DNA of 64,000 bases from CAKMZU01 sp965248335 (GTDB lineage Bacteria; Pseudomonadota; Gammaproteobacteria; Pseudomonadales; DT-91), in assembly GCA_965248335.1 (NCBI GenBank), contig CBDFIY010000001.1, positions 331,722-395,721 of the forward strand, read 5' to 3'. Below the pieces are notes generated by a model that worked only from the letters and a program-made list of their open reading frames with translations, had not been told where the DNA came from and searched no databases. Below are positions 9,394 to 18,799 of the stretch, in pieces (the stretch's first letter is position 1; the number at the start of each line of letters is the position of its first letter). The position numbers and the translations under genes were made by a program.

Positions 9394-10181
9394 CAGTTAT
9401 GCTCCCCTTTTTTCAAATTCATTAACAAGCGTTCGAACCCACGCTCACCGAGCCAAAACTGGATAAGGTTATCAACACCTTTTGTTGTCAAGGTTGCACC
9501 ACTCAAGCCATCAATTTGCTCACTATTTCGTGCTTTTCCTTTAACCACTTGCAACGCAACAGTGTCATTAGCGCTATAAACTTTTTTACCCGGCCAGAGT
9601 GCTTTCCATTTCGGGTTGTCGACTTCGCCGCCAAGCCCAGGTGTTTCGCCTTGCTGATAAAAGCCCAAACCTACAACGGTATTAAAATCAGCACCTAGAA
9701 CAATAAAGCCATAAAGCATACTCCATAGCCCATAACCATTGATCGGCAATACAATCAACTTAATTTTGCCGTTCTCCTTCATCAAATACACTTTTGCGTA
9801 TTTAGGTAACCGACCAATGCCCGCTGGATCATTGCCTTTGAGGGATTCAGAGAGTTTAGGATTTTTAGCCGCGGCATACTGATCATAGGTAGCTGGATCA
9901 ATATTTAAGGCTTTAAGTTCAGCGCTCTTGACGAATGTGCCTGTCGCCAAGTCCACAATTTCTATTTCGAACTTTTTAAACTCGTCATTAATGGTTTTTG
10001 CTGACATACCCGGATTATATAAACCCGCTGCCTGCAAAATGTTGGTATTCCTATCCAGCAACTTATTTGCGCGCTGCTCTGGTTTAAGAGCAACAGCCAC
10101 AAATGACACTAAAACAGAGCAGACTAAACAAATAACAAAGGCAACAACTATGGTACGAATAGATTCTTTATTAAGCATCAC
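9393..10181 (-). CDS. nqrC: Na+-NQR subunit C, covalent FMN carrier
   Basis: A 262-residue subunit with one N-terminal helix and a periplasmic FMN-binding domain. The ApbE target motif is visible as DGLSGATLT in the C-terminal third; the last Thr is the flavinylation site by analogy with Vibrio NqrC. The preceding GETPGLGGEVD is the conserved loop near the FMN. The start overlaps the end of nqrB by 11 bases. Confidence 0.97.
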   Translation of the reverse strand: MMLNKESIRTIVVAFVICLVCSVLVSFVAVALKPEQRANKLLDRNTNILQAAGLYNPGMSAKTINDEFKKFEIEIVDLATGTFVKSAELKALNIDPATYDQYAAAKNPKLSESLKGNDPAGIGRLPKYAKVYLMKENGKIKLIVLPINGYGLWSMLYGFIVLGADFNTVVGLGFYQQGETPGLGGEVDNPKWKALWPGKKVYSANDTVALQVVKGKARNSEQIDGLSGATLTTKGVDNLIQFWLGERGFERLLMNLKKGEHN

Positions 10182-11385
10182 GTGCTAACCTCCGTTTAAT
10201 ATTTGCCCGAGCCACAAAGCTATCAATAAAAGGGGCGAACAAATTTGCGAAAAGAATCGCCAGCATAATACCTTCTGGAAATGCAGGGTTAGCCACACGA
10301 ATCAACACACACATAAAGCCGATTAAAATACCAAATACCCACTTCCCGGTGTTGGTCATAGACGCCGACACCGGATCCGTTGCCATAAAGACGATACCAA
10401 AAGCCAAGCCACCCACAACAAAGTGCCACCAAAATGGCATGTTAAACATAGGATTAGTTTCAGAACCAATAACGTTAAATAAGCCTGATGTTAAAATGAC
10501 GCCCAAACAGCAAGCTGCCATGATGCGCCACGAAGCAATTTTGGTCCATAACAACACAACGGCACCCAGTAAAATAGCGATCGTAGACACCTCGCCAATA
10601 CAACCTTGCATGTTACCCAAGAAGGCATCCATCCAAGTCAGCTGAGCACCCCACGGATGAGTAAAGGCATCAACGCCTGCGCTCGTTGATTGGCCTAAAA
10701 CTGTTGCCCCTGAAAACCCATCAACAGCAGTCCAGACACTCTCACCTGAAATTTGCGCAGGATAAGCGAAATACAAGAACGCACGCCCTGTTAGCGCAGG
10801 GTTCAAGAAGTTTTTACCGGTACCACCAAACACTTCTTTACCAATTACTACACCAAAGCTTATTCCTAGTGCAGCTTGCCACAAAGGAATATCGGGTGGG
10901 CAAATTAATGCAAACAGTACGGAGGTAACAAAAAAACCTTCGTTAACTTCGTGTCCGCGAACACAAGCAAATAAGACTTCCCAAAAACCACCTACGATAA
11001 AGACGGTTAAGTAGATCGGTAAAAAGTACACTGCGCCATACCAGAAATTTTGCCAGATACTATTGGCATCATAACCACCGAGTAATTCGATTAAAGGGCC
11101 GTGCCAGTCAGTGACACCCTCTAAACCCATTTGAGCAAGCGCTGTATTGGCTTGAAAACCCAAGTTATACATCCCATAAAGCATGGCCGGGAAAGTACAC
11201 ATCCAAACAGTAATCATGATCCGCTTGAGATCTACACCATCACGTACAAAAGAGCCGGTCTTGGCAACTGTATTCGGCTGATAAAGCATCGTATCGGCAG
11301 CTTCATAGAGCGCATAAAATTTCTCGAACCGTCCACCTTTAGTGAAGCTGGGTTCGATTTTGTCTAGAAAATTTCGCAATGACAT
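10171..11385 (-). CDS. nqrB: Na+-NQR subunit B, quinone site and Na+ channel
   Basis: The largest membrane subunit (404 residues, about ten helices), which carries the covalent FMN, riboflavin and the ubiquinone site. The ApbE motif is DGFSGATVLG, with the modified Thr at its centre. The helical segments GYDANSIWQNFWYGAVYFLP and GTGKNFLNPALTGRAFLYFAYP are family hallmarks. Length and order match the Vibrio subunit, and the gene follows nqrA by one base. Confidence 0.97.
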   Translation of the reverse strand: MSLRNFLDKIEPSFTKGGRFEKFYALYEAADTMLYQPNTVAKTGSFVRDGVDLKRIMITVWMCTFPAMLYGMYNLGFQANTALAQMGLEGVTDWHGPLIELLGGYDANSIWQNFWYGAVYFLPIYLTVFIVGGFWEVLFACVRGHEVNEGFFVTSVLFALICPPDIPLWQAALGISFGVVIGKEVFGGTGKNFLNPALTGRAFLYFAYPAQISGESVWTAVDGFSGATVLGQSTSAGVDAFTHPWGAQLTWMDAFLGNMQGCIGEVSTIAILLGAVVLLWTKIASWRIMAACCLGVILTSGLFNVIGSETNPMFNMPFWWHFVVGGLAFGIVFMATDPVSASMTNTGKWVFGILIGFMCVLIRVANPAFPEGIMLAILFANLFAPFIDSFVARANIKRRLARDA

Positions 11386-11386
11386 G

Positions 11387-12727
11387 CTAACCCTCCTTCT
11401 CTATCATGGTGAGGTTATCCCGAAGAATCGGGCCATATTCATATTTACCGGGGCAAACATAAGTGCAAAGCGCCAAATCTTCTTCATCAAGTTCTAATGC
11501 CCCGAGAGCAATTGCCGAATCTCGATCACCTACAATCAACGACCGTAGTAATTGGGTAGGTAAAATATCTAAAGGCATGATCTTCTCGTAACTACCGACT
11601 GGCACCATGGCACGCGCAGAGCCATTAATATTGGTATTAAAATCGAACTTCTTGGACTTCATAAACTGAGAAACATAAATGCCCATCACTGAAAACCGGT
11701 TAGCACCCGGTGATAACCAGCCCATGAAAGCTCGGTCATTGCCTTCAGCAAGTGCACTTACTTGCAAATGATATCGGCCCAAATAGCCTTCTGCGCCGTC
11801 AGCACTTCGCCCTGACAAAATTGAGCCACTGATAACACGATTAGTACCAGGTATTAATTTGCCCGCTGTCAGTTCGAGTAAATCTGCCCCCATCTGGGTA
11901 CGCACTAAACTAGGTGATTCAACAGCAGGACCAGCAAATGAAATAACGCGCTCAGTATTCAATGAACCGGTCAGAAACAAACGCCCTATAGCCATTACAT
12001 CTTGGTAGTTGACGCTCCAAACTGTCCGTTTCTCGCTAGCTGGCAACAAAAAGTGCATATGTGTGCCGCTCAGGCCAGCAGGGTGTGGGCCAGCAAACAT
12101 TTCTGTCTGGATATTGCCAGCATTAGACTTAGGAAAAGTTGCATCAGATGCCTGACACAAAAACACTTTCTCGGATAAACGACTTAAGACATCAAGGCCT
12201 GCAATATAAGAAGGCGTATCGTCATTAATGATAATAGATGGATCAGCCGCAAGGGGGTTCGTATCCATGGCATTGATAAAAAGTGCAGCGGGAACACTAT
12301 CAATTGCAGGAACTTTACTAAAAGGGCGTGTTCTTAGTGCTGTCCAGAGCCCCGACTCAACCAGGTTATCCACGACTTGCTGGCGATCAAGCGTCGCTAG
12401 AGATTCAGCGTCGAACTGTTGAAAAGTGATTTCATCATCACCTTCAACATCAATCACGATGGATTGAAACACACGTTGCGCGCCACGATGAATCGCTCGA
12501 ACGACACCACTTGCCGGTGCAGTGTATTTAACGCCTTGGGTTTTTTTATCTTCGAAAAGTAGCTGCCCTTTTGCAACCTTATCGCCTTCTTTGACTGCCA
12601 TTGTAGGTTTCATACCCACATAATCAAAGCCGATCAATGCAACGGAGCGTGCCTTCTGCGCATCGACAATCGATGTACTCGGCGAGCCCGAAACAGGTAG
12701 ATCGAGGCCTCTTTTGATCTTAATCAT
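11387..12727 (-). CDS. nqrA: Na+-NQR subunit A
   Basis: Cytoplasmic subunit of the sodium pump, first gene of the operon. From the ATG at 12727 it is 446 residues and begins MIKIKRGLDLPVSG, the conserved NqrA start. The frame stays open to 12802, but that adds 25 residues with no family match. Internal family segments include GVVRAIHRGAQR (biotinyl/lipoyl-like fold) and AGPHPAGLSGTHMHFLLPA. The end (CTYVCPGKYEYGPILRDNLTMIEKEG) is typical. A weak TAAGG precedes the chosen start. The 150 bases before it hold the likely operon promoter, but I see no clear -35/-10. Confidence 0.96.
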   Translation of the reverse strand: MIKIKRGLDLPVSGSPSTSIVDAQKARSVALIGFDYVGMKPTMAVKEGDKVAKGQLLFEDKKTQGVKYTAPASGVVRAIHRGAQRVFQSIVIDVEGDDEITFQQFDAESLATLDRQQVVDNLVESGLWTALRTRPFSKVPAIDSVPAALFINAMDTNPLAADPSIIINDDTPSYIAGLDVLSRLSEKVFLCQASDATFPKSNAGNIQTEMFAGPHPAGLSGTHMHFLLPASEKRTVWSVNYQDVMAIGRLFLTGSLNTERVISFAGPAVESPSLVRTQMGADLLELTAGKLIPGTNRVISGSILSGRSADGAEGYLGRYHLQVSALAEGNDRAFMGWLSPGANRFSVMGIYVSQFMKSKKFDFNTNINGSARAMVPVGSYEKIMPLDILPTQLLRSLIVGDRDSAIALGALELDEEDLALCTYVCPGKYEYGPILRDNLTMIEKEG

Positions 12728-12878
12728 AAGCCTTACCACATATAAATTGAATGTTGTATTTTCACAACTAGCCTGCCAACAGCCTTTTGTGAAAACACAC
12801 AATAAGGCACTTATCCTGTCTTAATTAGATCAGGGTAAGCGCCCTTGTTTTCATCCATGAATATATTTTTTGTGTTGT

Positions 12879-14378
12879 TTAGTCTTTTGGGTAGACTGCG
12901 TATTTGACGCCAGCGAGCTGCTCAAGTAAACGGTGCACTTGACAGGAGTATCCGAACTCGTTGTCGTACCACAAATAAACCACGGCATTTTTGCCGTTTA
13001 CAATGGTCGCTAAGGAATCATAAATACAAGCACTCCTTGATCCAACAAAATCTGTGGATACTGACTCATTAGAATTTGAAAAACCAATCTGCTTTCTTAG
13101 GTCAGAATGTAATGCGACATTACGCATGTATTCATTGAGTTCATCAACGCTGGTTTCTTTCTCAAGCGTTAAATTCATAATCGCCATTGAGACGTTTGGC
13201 GTTGGGACACGAATAGCATTACCTGTCAATTTTCCGGCAAACTCAGGTAATACTTTCGATACGGCTTTCGCCGCACCAGTTTCTGTAATGACCATATTCA
13301 TAGCAGCAGAACGGCCACGGCGGTCAGATACATGATAATTATCAATCAGGTTTTGATCGTTGGTATACGAATGGACGGTTTCGACGTGTCCATGGACAAT
13401 ACCAAACTTATCACTAATCGCTTTTAACGGTGGTGCAATCGCATTGGTTGTACAAGAGGCTGCTGAGATGATGGTGTCGGCAGCATTGATGTCATTGCTG
13501 TTGATGCCAAATACGATATTTTTTAGATCACCCTTTCCAGGTGCTGTCAGTAGAACTTTTTTTGCACCTTTTGCTTGTAGATGGCGACTCAAACCATCAC
13601 GATCACGCCACACACCTGTATTATCGATAATGACAGCGTCTTTAATGCCGTAAGCGGTGTAATCAATTTCTTCTGGTGAACTCGCATAAATCACTTTAAC
13701 TTCATTGCCGTTACAGACAATAGATTGATGCTCTTCATCAACCCTAACCGTACCGGGAAAACGGCCATGCACAGAGTCTCGTCGTAGAAGATTAGCGCGT
13801 TTTTCCAAATCATTAACTGCCTTTCCTGGACGAACAACAATCGCTCTAAGGCGTAAGTTCTCGCCACCACCCGTTTTCTCAATCAGCAGGCGTGTTAGCA
13901 AACGGCCGATTCGACCAAAACCGTAGAGTACGATATCAACAGGCTCTTCACTGTCTGCGGTTTTACCGATTAAATCAGCAACTTGGGATTTAACATAATC
14001 CTCAAGGCCCACACCTTGATTTTTAGCATTTTCTTCAAAATGCACTGCCATACGACCCACATCAACATGGGCAGGGCCAAGATCCAGAGTCGATAAGATT
14101 TTTAATACTGGCGCTGTTTCAAATTCAGAGAGTTCGTTTTGTTCAACCTGCCGCACCGTGCGATGCGCCTGCATAATACCGAGCACAGATTCATTATGAA
14201 GCGAATGCCCATAAAGATAAGTTTTGACGTTTTTTTCGCGATACAAGCCGCCAACAAGCGGGATCATACCTTCAGCTAATGCCTCACGCTCTTTCCAGTC
14301 TGTAAAGTAATTCTCAGGACGCCCGCGCATTTTATCAGTCACTTTTGCCACCTTATCTCTAGTAAACCCCAGCAACAA
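12879..14378 (-). CDS. Glyceraldehyde-3-phosphate dehydrogenase, long form with N-terminal extension
   Basis: Oxidises glyceraldehyde-3-phosphate with phosphate and NAD(P). The catalytic core begins near residue 150 with the nucleotide-binding VLYGFGRIGRLLTRLLIE, has the active-site SAASCTTNA, and later NVSMAIMNLTLEKE. Ahead of the core are about 150 extra residues (REALAEGMIPLVGGLYREKNVKTYLYGHSL), a feature of the long GAPDH found in Vibrio, Pseudomonas and other marine gammaproteobacteria; the total of 499 is normal for that type and much longer than GapA (about 330). The biosynthetic or glycolytic direction cannot be told from sequence. It is separated from nqrA by 150 bases and is probably its own unit. 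Confidence 0.93.
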   Translation of the reverse strand: MLLGFTRDKVAKVTDKMRGRPENYFTDWKEREALAEGMIPLVGGLYREKNVKTYLYGHSLHNESVLGIMQAHRTVRQVEQNELSEFETAPVLKILSTLDLGPAHVDVGRMAVHFEENAKNQGVGLEDYVKSQVADLIGKTADSEEPVDIVLYGFGRIGRLLTRLLIEKTGGGENLRLRAIVVRPGKAVNDLEKRANLLRRDSVHGRFPGTVRVDEEHQSIVCNGNEVKVIYASSPEEIDYTAYGIKDAVIIDNTGVWRDRDGLSRHLQAKGAKKVLLTAPGKGDLKNIVFGINSNDINAADTIISAASCTTNAIAPPLKAISDKFGIVHGHVETVHSYTNDQNLIDNYHVSDRRGRSAAMNMVITETGAAKAVSKVLPEFAGKLTGNAIRVPTPNVSMAIMNLTLEKETSVDELNEYMRNVALHSDLRKQIGFSNSNESVSTDFVGSRSACIYDSLATIVNGKNAVVYLWYDNEFGYSCQVHRLLEQLAGVKYAVYPKD

Positions 14379-14774
14379 GTGCCTTGGAGGATGTCTTATT
14401 ATTAGTCCGGAATTTTGGGCGCTTATTATCTAGCTTAATGGAAATAAGTGCAAGATTTTACGGAACCGAATCCTGCCCCATGTTTCGAATAGAGGTATTT
14501 TTCAATTACTCGAATACTATTTTTATATGTACATCTCCGCCAAACACTTACTCATTAGTGCGACTACTGCTAAACCTCTTCTATAATTGTAATATTCCAA
14601 CGCGAGTCTCAGGATAAACAAAACAAGATGAAATTCTTCAGATCATTGCTTGCATTCATTCTTACCTGAAGATGGTGCATGAATAGCATATTGAAAAGGA
14701 AGGAACTCAGTGGCCATAAGCACTGAGTTAATTTTAGGCTATTGGAGAAAAGCCACTAAATAATCAGACTCGCA
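14379..14774. other. Intergenic region with a hairpin, no supported gene
   Basis: About 400 bases upstream of the GAPDH gene. A 77-codon plus-strand ORF (14384-14617) has no start signal and looks like chance. The only clear structure is an inverted repeat at 14704-14729 with nine paired bases (AACTCAGTG / CACTGAGTT) around an eight-base loop. It lies just past the stop of the minus-strand gene ending at 14775 and could be its terminator, although the following minus-strand tract (CCTTCCTTTTC) is only partly T-rich. The GAPDH promoter should be in the left part; I could not place it. Confidence 0.4.
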
Positions 14775-15209
14775 CTACTGCCGAGCAAAGATTGATAAAG
14801 ATGATACACTCGGATCACCAATACTCGGATCTATACTAACGCTAAAGTGGTCATCATCGATGAATTTAACCGTCATAACTCGCCCTTTTTCGTCATCCGT
14901 TCGTTGATGAAATACAAGGTTATCGTCTTCAATCCTCCCATAAAAATAAGAAATACCATCGACATTACTTCCCATCCAGACAGATTCAAACCGTTGATAA
15001 CGTTCATTATAAGTCAGCATCCCCTGCATTCTTATAGGAGGCAAAGCAATATCAGGGTTATTAGCAAAAAAATGGCTCATCACTGCACGCCCCTCATTAA
15101 CCAAGGCGCTGATTTGTACGCCTGCTACCGTTAATGCACTATCACCGCAAACCTTTTTTGATTCAACACGAAACTCACCAACAAACTTTCTCAAAAATAC
15201 ACTATGCAT
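14775..15209 (-). CDS. DUF1579-like small protein, function unknown
   Basis: A 144-residue soluble protein from the ATG at 15209, which has AAGGG six bases upstream. A GTG at 15263 is an alternative that adds 18 residues. The pattern FVGEF near the start, GRAVMSHFF, MQGMLTYNERYQRFESVWMGS and a C-terminal beta-rich half resembles the lipocalin-like DUF1579 family (FxGxW, a GR motif, gigyD, YxxxWxD). The resemblance is loose, and two cores of the family motif are substituted. It stands alone between the GAPDH and nitroreductase genes, so context does not help. Confidence 0.55.
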   Translation of the reverse strand: MHSVFLRKFVGEFRVESKKVCGDSALTVAGVQISALVNEGRAVMSHFFANNPDIALPPIRMQGMLTYNERYQRFESVWMGSNVDGISYFYGRIEDDNLVFHQRTDDEKGRVMTVKFIDDDHFSVSIDPSIGDPSVSSLSIFARQ

Positions 15210-15347
15210 AAGTGACCCTTCAGATAATAGGTTATAAAGCTTAAAAATATCTACGCCTGCCACCGACAGACGAAGCCACTCCTACTGATACTTTATTTAT
15301 CTATTAGTTCCCACTATTGAGACTACTCAGTCATAAAAGTAACTCTC

Positions 15348-16019
15348 CTAACGGTGAAAAGTAACCAAATCAGAAAGTTGCGCACGCGCTACTCTTGCTT
15401 TATTGGCGGCAACACACTGATCCTCGTAACCAAAAGAAATACCGAACATTAATTTTAAATCGGCAGGCACAGTCAACACTTCACGTACAAGTTTCGCATT
15501 AAACCCTAGCGCAGTCTGCGGGCAACTATCTACGCCATACGCCTTCATCGCTAACATCAACGTTTGTGCATACATCCCCACATCACATGCCTCGCGCATA
15601 CCGAATCCGTCAGGGATAAAAATAAAGGCTGCATGCGGCGCACCAAAAAATTCAAAATTGCGAAAAAAGGATGCCGCGCGACCCGCTTTATCTTCACGCG
15701 TAACACCCATTGCGCCGAAAAGTTGCTTTGCAGCATCATATTGACGTTCTTTAAACACACCCTCGTATTGCCCTGAATAAGGAAAATCCATATCATAATC
15801 ACCCGCCGTAATTGCCTCAGGTAAACGTTTACGAAGAATGTCTAAAGGCTCACCACTCGCAACATGCACTACCCAAGGCTGCGTATTGCAATTCGACGGT
15901 GCAAGACCTGCCGTGGTAAAAATCGCTTCGAGAACATTTTCAGCCACAGGCTTGCCTAAAAAACCCCGGACAGAATGCCGATCTTTAGCAATTTTCGAGA
16001 AAATTTGCGACGCGTCCAT
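15348..16019 (-). CDS. Nitroreductase-family FMN oxidoreductase
   Basis: A 223-residue member of the NfsA/NfsB-type superfamily, FMN-dependent NAD(P)H oxidoreductases. Family marks are RHSVRGFLGKPV near the N-terminus (FMN phosphate contacts), APSNCNTQPW (the usual APSxxNxQPW), and a C-terminal GISFGYED. The substrate is not predictable. It follows the CoA-transferase/racemase gene by 12 bases on the same strand, so the two are probably cotranscribed, which would fit a role in degrading a CoA-linked or unsaturated substrate. That link is inference only. Confidence 0.85.
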   Translation of the reverse strand: MDASQIFSKIAKDRHSVRGFLGKPVAENVLEAIFTTAGLAPSNCNTQPWVVHVASGEPLDILRKRLPEAITAGDYDMDFPYSGQYEGVFKERQYDAAKQLFGAMGVTREDKAGRAASFFRNFEFFGAPHAAFIFIPDGFGMREACDVGMYAQTLMLAMKAYGVDSCPQTALGFNAKLVREVLTVPADLKLMFGISFGYEDQCVAANKARVARAQLSDLVTFHR

Positions 16020-16031
16020 ATTTATATCCTT

Positions 16032-17165
16032 TTAGGTAATCACACTTTGTTTTTTATAGTTTTCGATATCGGCCTCAGAAAAACCAAGACCACCTAATAC
16101 TTTCGCCGTATCAGATCCCGCAGGCACTGGCGCGCCCTGTATCTGGCTTTCCGTGCGAGAAAAACGTGGAGCGGGTGCAGACTGTTTAACGCCACCAATA
16201 TCGACAAAAGTCTGGCGCGCTTTATTATGAGGGTACTCGCAAGCCTCATCCATATTGAGCACAGGAGCGAAACAGACATCTAACCCTTCGAATACTTCGC
16301 ACCATTCATCTCGGGTTTTTTCTTTAAAACGCTTAGCTAAAATAGGTTTCAACGACGTCCACTTAGCTTTATCAAATTGCGCAGGATACGAAATTTCACC
16401 AACATCAATGCCGAGGCGCTCAATTAATGCTTCATAAAAGTGGACTTCAATCGCGCCAACAGAAACCCACTTTCCATCGGCACATTCATAGGTATCATAG
16501 TAATGTGGGCCGCCATCAAACAGATTATTTTGCCTTTCTAGCTCCCACATACCCATCGCACGATAGCCCTGCATCATCGTCATTAACGATGCAACCCCAT
16601 CGGAAATAGCAGCATCAACCACTTGCCCTTGACCGGTATTCTTCGCTTCATACAGCGCGGCTAACACACCCATCACCAAATAAGTCCCGCCACCACCAAA
16701 ATCACCGACTAAGTTTAACGGTACAACAGGCCCACCTTCTTTACGACCAATAGCATCTAACGCGCCCGTAATAGCAACATAGTTTATATCGTGGCCTGCA
16801 ATGTGCGACAAAGGGCCATCTTGCCCCCAGCCTGTCATACGACCATAAACGAGTTTAGGGTTATGCGCCGCACAAACATCGTAGCCTAAACCTAATTTTT
16901 CCATCACACCTGGACGAAACCCTTCAATTAGCACATCGGCAGTTTCTATTAGCTTGAGCGCGAGCTCAACGCCACCCGAGGATTTTAGGTTTAAAGCAAT
17001 TGATTGCCGCCCACGCTGAGTCGTTTCGAACACGTTTGCATTTTCCGTACTATGACGCTCAACACGAATAACTTCAGCACCCATATCAGACAACAACATC
17101 CCCGCAAAAGGTAACGGCCCGATACCCGCCATTTCGATCACACGTACACCCGCTAATGGCCCCAT
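16032..17165 (-). CDS. CaiB/BaiF family protein, alpha-methylacyl-CoA racemase type
   Basis: A 377-residue family III CoA-transferase fold protein. The N-terminus GPLAGVRVIEMAGIGPLPFAGMLLSDMGAEVIRVER and the absence of a catalytic Asp at the CoA-transferase position favour the racemase branch, which epimerises 2-methyl-branched acyl-CoAs. GRMTGWGQDGP and GHDINYVAITG match the segment containing the catalytic residues of MCR/AMACR, including the Asp. Such enzymes feed branched fatty acids into beta-oxidation, and an acyl-CoA synthetase lies 3 kb away. It starts a two-gene unit with the nitroreductase; a terminator separates it from fumarase. Confidence 0.85.
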   Translation of the reverse strand: MGPLAGVRVIEMAGIGPLPFAGMLLSDMGAEVIRVERHSTENANVFETTQRGRQSIALNLKSSGGVELALKLIETADVLIEGFRPGVMEKLGLGYDVCAAHNPKLVYGRMTGWGQDGPLSHIAGHDINYVAITGALDAIGRKEGGPVVPLNLVGDFGGGGTYLVMGVLAALYEAKNTGQGQVVDAAISDGVASLMTMMQGYRAMGMWELERQNNLFDGGPHYYDTYECADGKWVSVGAIEVHFYEALIERLGIDVGEISYPAQFDKAKWTSLKPILAKRFKEKTRDEWCEVFEGLDVCFAPVLNMDEACEYPHNKARQTFVDIGGVKQSAPAPRFSRTESQIQGAPVPAGSDTAKVLGGLGFSEADIENYKKQSVIT

Positions 17166-17227
17166 AGATATTTCCTATATCACTGTTACTTTAAAATTGC
17201 AGCTTTAAAAATAAGAGACAATAAAAA

Positions 17228-17243
17228 AGCGGGTCACCCCGCT
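17228..17243 (-). terminator. Rho-independent terminator after fumarase
   Basis: Inverted repeat AGCGGG/CCCGCT with a four-base loop, followed on the minus strand by a run of T (AAAAAA at 17223-17228 on plus). It lies 20 bases past the fumarase stop and ahead of the next minus-strand gene, so it ends the upstream transcript. Confidence 0.75.
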
Positions 17244-17262
17244 TCCTTCTTAGCCTTTGAGC

Positions 17263-18783
17263 TTAGCCGACATTAATGGCTTCCGATTTAATTTTATCAT
17301 GCCATATTTTAGGGCCAGTAATATGCACTGACTCACCCTGGCTATCAACGGCAACGGTCACGGGCATATCCACAACATCAAACTCATAGATAGCTTCCAT
17401 ACCTAACTCTTCAAACGCGACGACTTCAGCACCTTTAATGGCCTTAGATACCAGATAGGCGGCACCGCCCACAGCCATGAGATACACAGACGCATGTTTT
17501 TTGATGGCCTCAAGTGCAGTTGGGCCTCGCTCAGCCTTACCAATCATGCCTAAAAGGCCCGTTTGTTCTAAAATTTGATCAGTAAACTTATCCATACGGG
17601 TTGCTGTTGTAGGACCCGCAGGGCCAACAACTTCGTCACGTACTGGATCAACTGGCCCAACGTAATAAATAAAGCGCCCTTGTAAACTCACGGGCAAAGA
17701 TTCGCCCCGATTAAGAATATCGATCATTTTTTTATGTGCCGCATCTCGACCGGTTAAAATTTTGCCATTCAATAATAAAACATCGCCCGGTTTCCACGTT
17801 TTCACTTCTTCGGGTGTAATCGTTTCCATTTGCACACGCTTCACATCGTCAGAAGCCTCGTTACTGATTTGTGGCCAGTCGGCCAAAGAGGGTGCTTCAA
17901 ATTCAGCTGCGCCAGAACCATCCAAGGTAAAGTGTGTATGACGCGTGGCTGCACAGTTAGGAATAATGGCTACCGCTTTATTTGCCGCATGTGTTGGGAA
18001 GTCTTTAACTTTGACATCTAAAACTGTCGTTAAACCACCCAAGCCTTGTGCGCCAATGCCTAATTGATTCACTTTTTTATATAACTCTAAACGCAGCTCT
18101 TCAGCTCGGGTGGTTGCGCCACGCGCCTGAAGATCCTGAATATCAATGGGGTCAAGTAAAGCTTCTTTCGCAACCAACATGGCTTTTTCAGCGGTACCAC
18201 CAATACCAATGCCTAACATCCCGGGCGGACACCAGCCAGCACCCATTTGCGGTACCATTTTTAGCACCCAATCCACCACAGAATCAGAAGGGTTCAGCAT
18301 AGCAAACTTACTTTTTGCCTCAGAACCACCCCCTTTTGCCGCAACATGCACCTCAACTTTACTGCCGGGTACAAGTTTCATATGTACAATACCCGGCGTA
18401 TTGTCTTTGGTATTTGTCCGCGCACCATCAGGGTCATCAAGTATGGAGGCTCTCAACACATTATCAGGGTGTGCATAGGCACGGCGGATACCTTCATTCA
18501 CCATATCTTCCATGCCCATCGTCGCATCGTCAAAACGCACATCCATGCCGACATCCAAAAACGCTGTCACGATGCCCGTGTCTTGGCAAATGGGCCGCTT
18601 ACCTTCGGCACATAATCGCGAATTGATTAAAATTTGTGCCATGGCATCTTTTGCGGCAGGGTTTTGTTCTTTTTCATAAGCGGCACTCAGCGCCTGAATG
18701 AAGTCTTTTGGGTGATAATAAGAAATGAATTGCAACGCATCAGCAATGCTTGAAATTAAATCTTCTTGTTTTATAGCAGTCAT
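17263..18783 (-). CDS. fumA: Class I fumarate hydratase (iron-sulfur)
   Basis: Interconverts fumarate and malate in the TCA cycle with an oxygen-sensitive 4Fe-4S cluster. The 506-residue single chain has the alpha part (CQDTGIVTAFLDVG, with the first cluster Cys, then VPGSKVEVHVAAKGGGSEAKS and IPNCAATRH) and the beta part (TVAVDSQGESVHITGP, VGPVDPVRDEVVGPAGPTTATRMDKFT). AAGG nine bases before the ATG supports the start. It is preceded by the coiled-coil membrane protein gene with a 16-base gap, so the two are probably one operon. Confidence 0.95.
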   Translation of the reverse strand: MTAIKQEDLISSIADALQFISYYHPKDFIQALSAAYEKEQNPAAKDAMAQILINSRLCAEGKRPICQDTGIVTAFLDVGMDVRFDDATMGMEDMVNEGIRRAYAHPDNVLRASILDDPDGARTNTKDNTPGIVHMKLVPGSKVEVHVAAKGGGSEAKSKFAMLNPSDSVVDWVLKMVPQMGAGWCPPGMLGIGIGGTAEKAMLVAKEALLDPIDIQDLQARGATTRAEELRLELYKKVNQLGIGAQGLGGLTTVLDVKVKDFPTHAANKAVAIIPNCAATRHTHFTLDGSGAAEFEAPSLADWPQISNEASDDVKRVQMETITPEEVKTWKPGDVLLLNGKILTGRDAAHKKMIDILNRGESLPVSLQGRFIYYVGPVDPVRDEVVGPAGPTTATRMDKFTDQILEQTGLLGMIGKAERGPTALEAIKKHASVYLMAVGGAAYLVSKAIKGAEVVAFEELGMEAIYEFDVVDMPVTVAVDSQGESVHITGPKIWHDKIKSEAINVG

Positions 18784-18799
18784 GATTTACCTTGTTTTT

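Noticed and set aside
14384..14617. 77-codon plus-strand ORF upstream of GAPDH
   Set aside because: No ribosome site, no family, and odd composition; probably chance.
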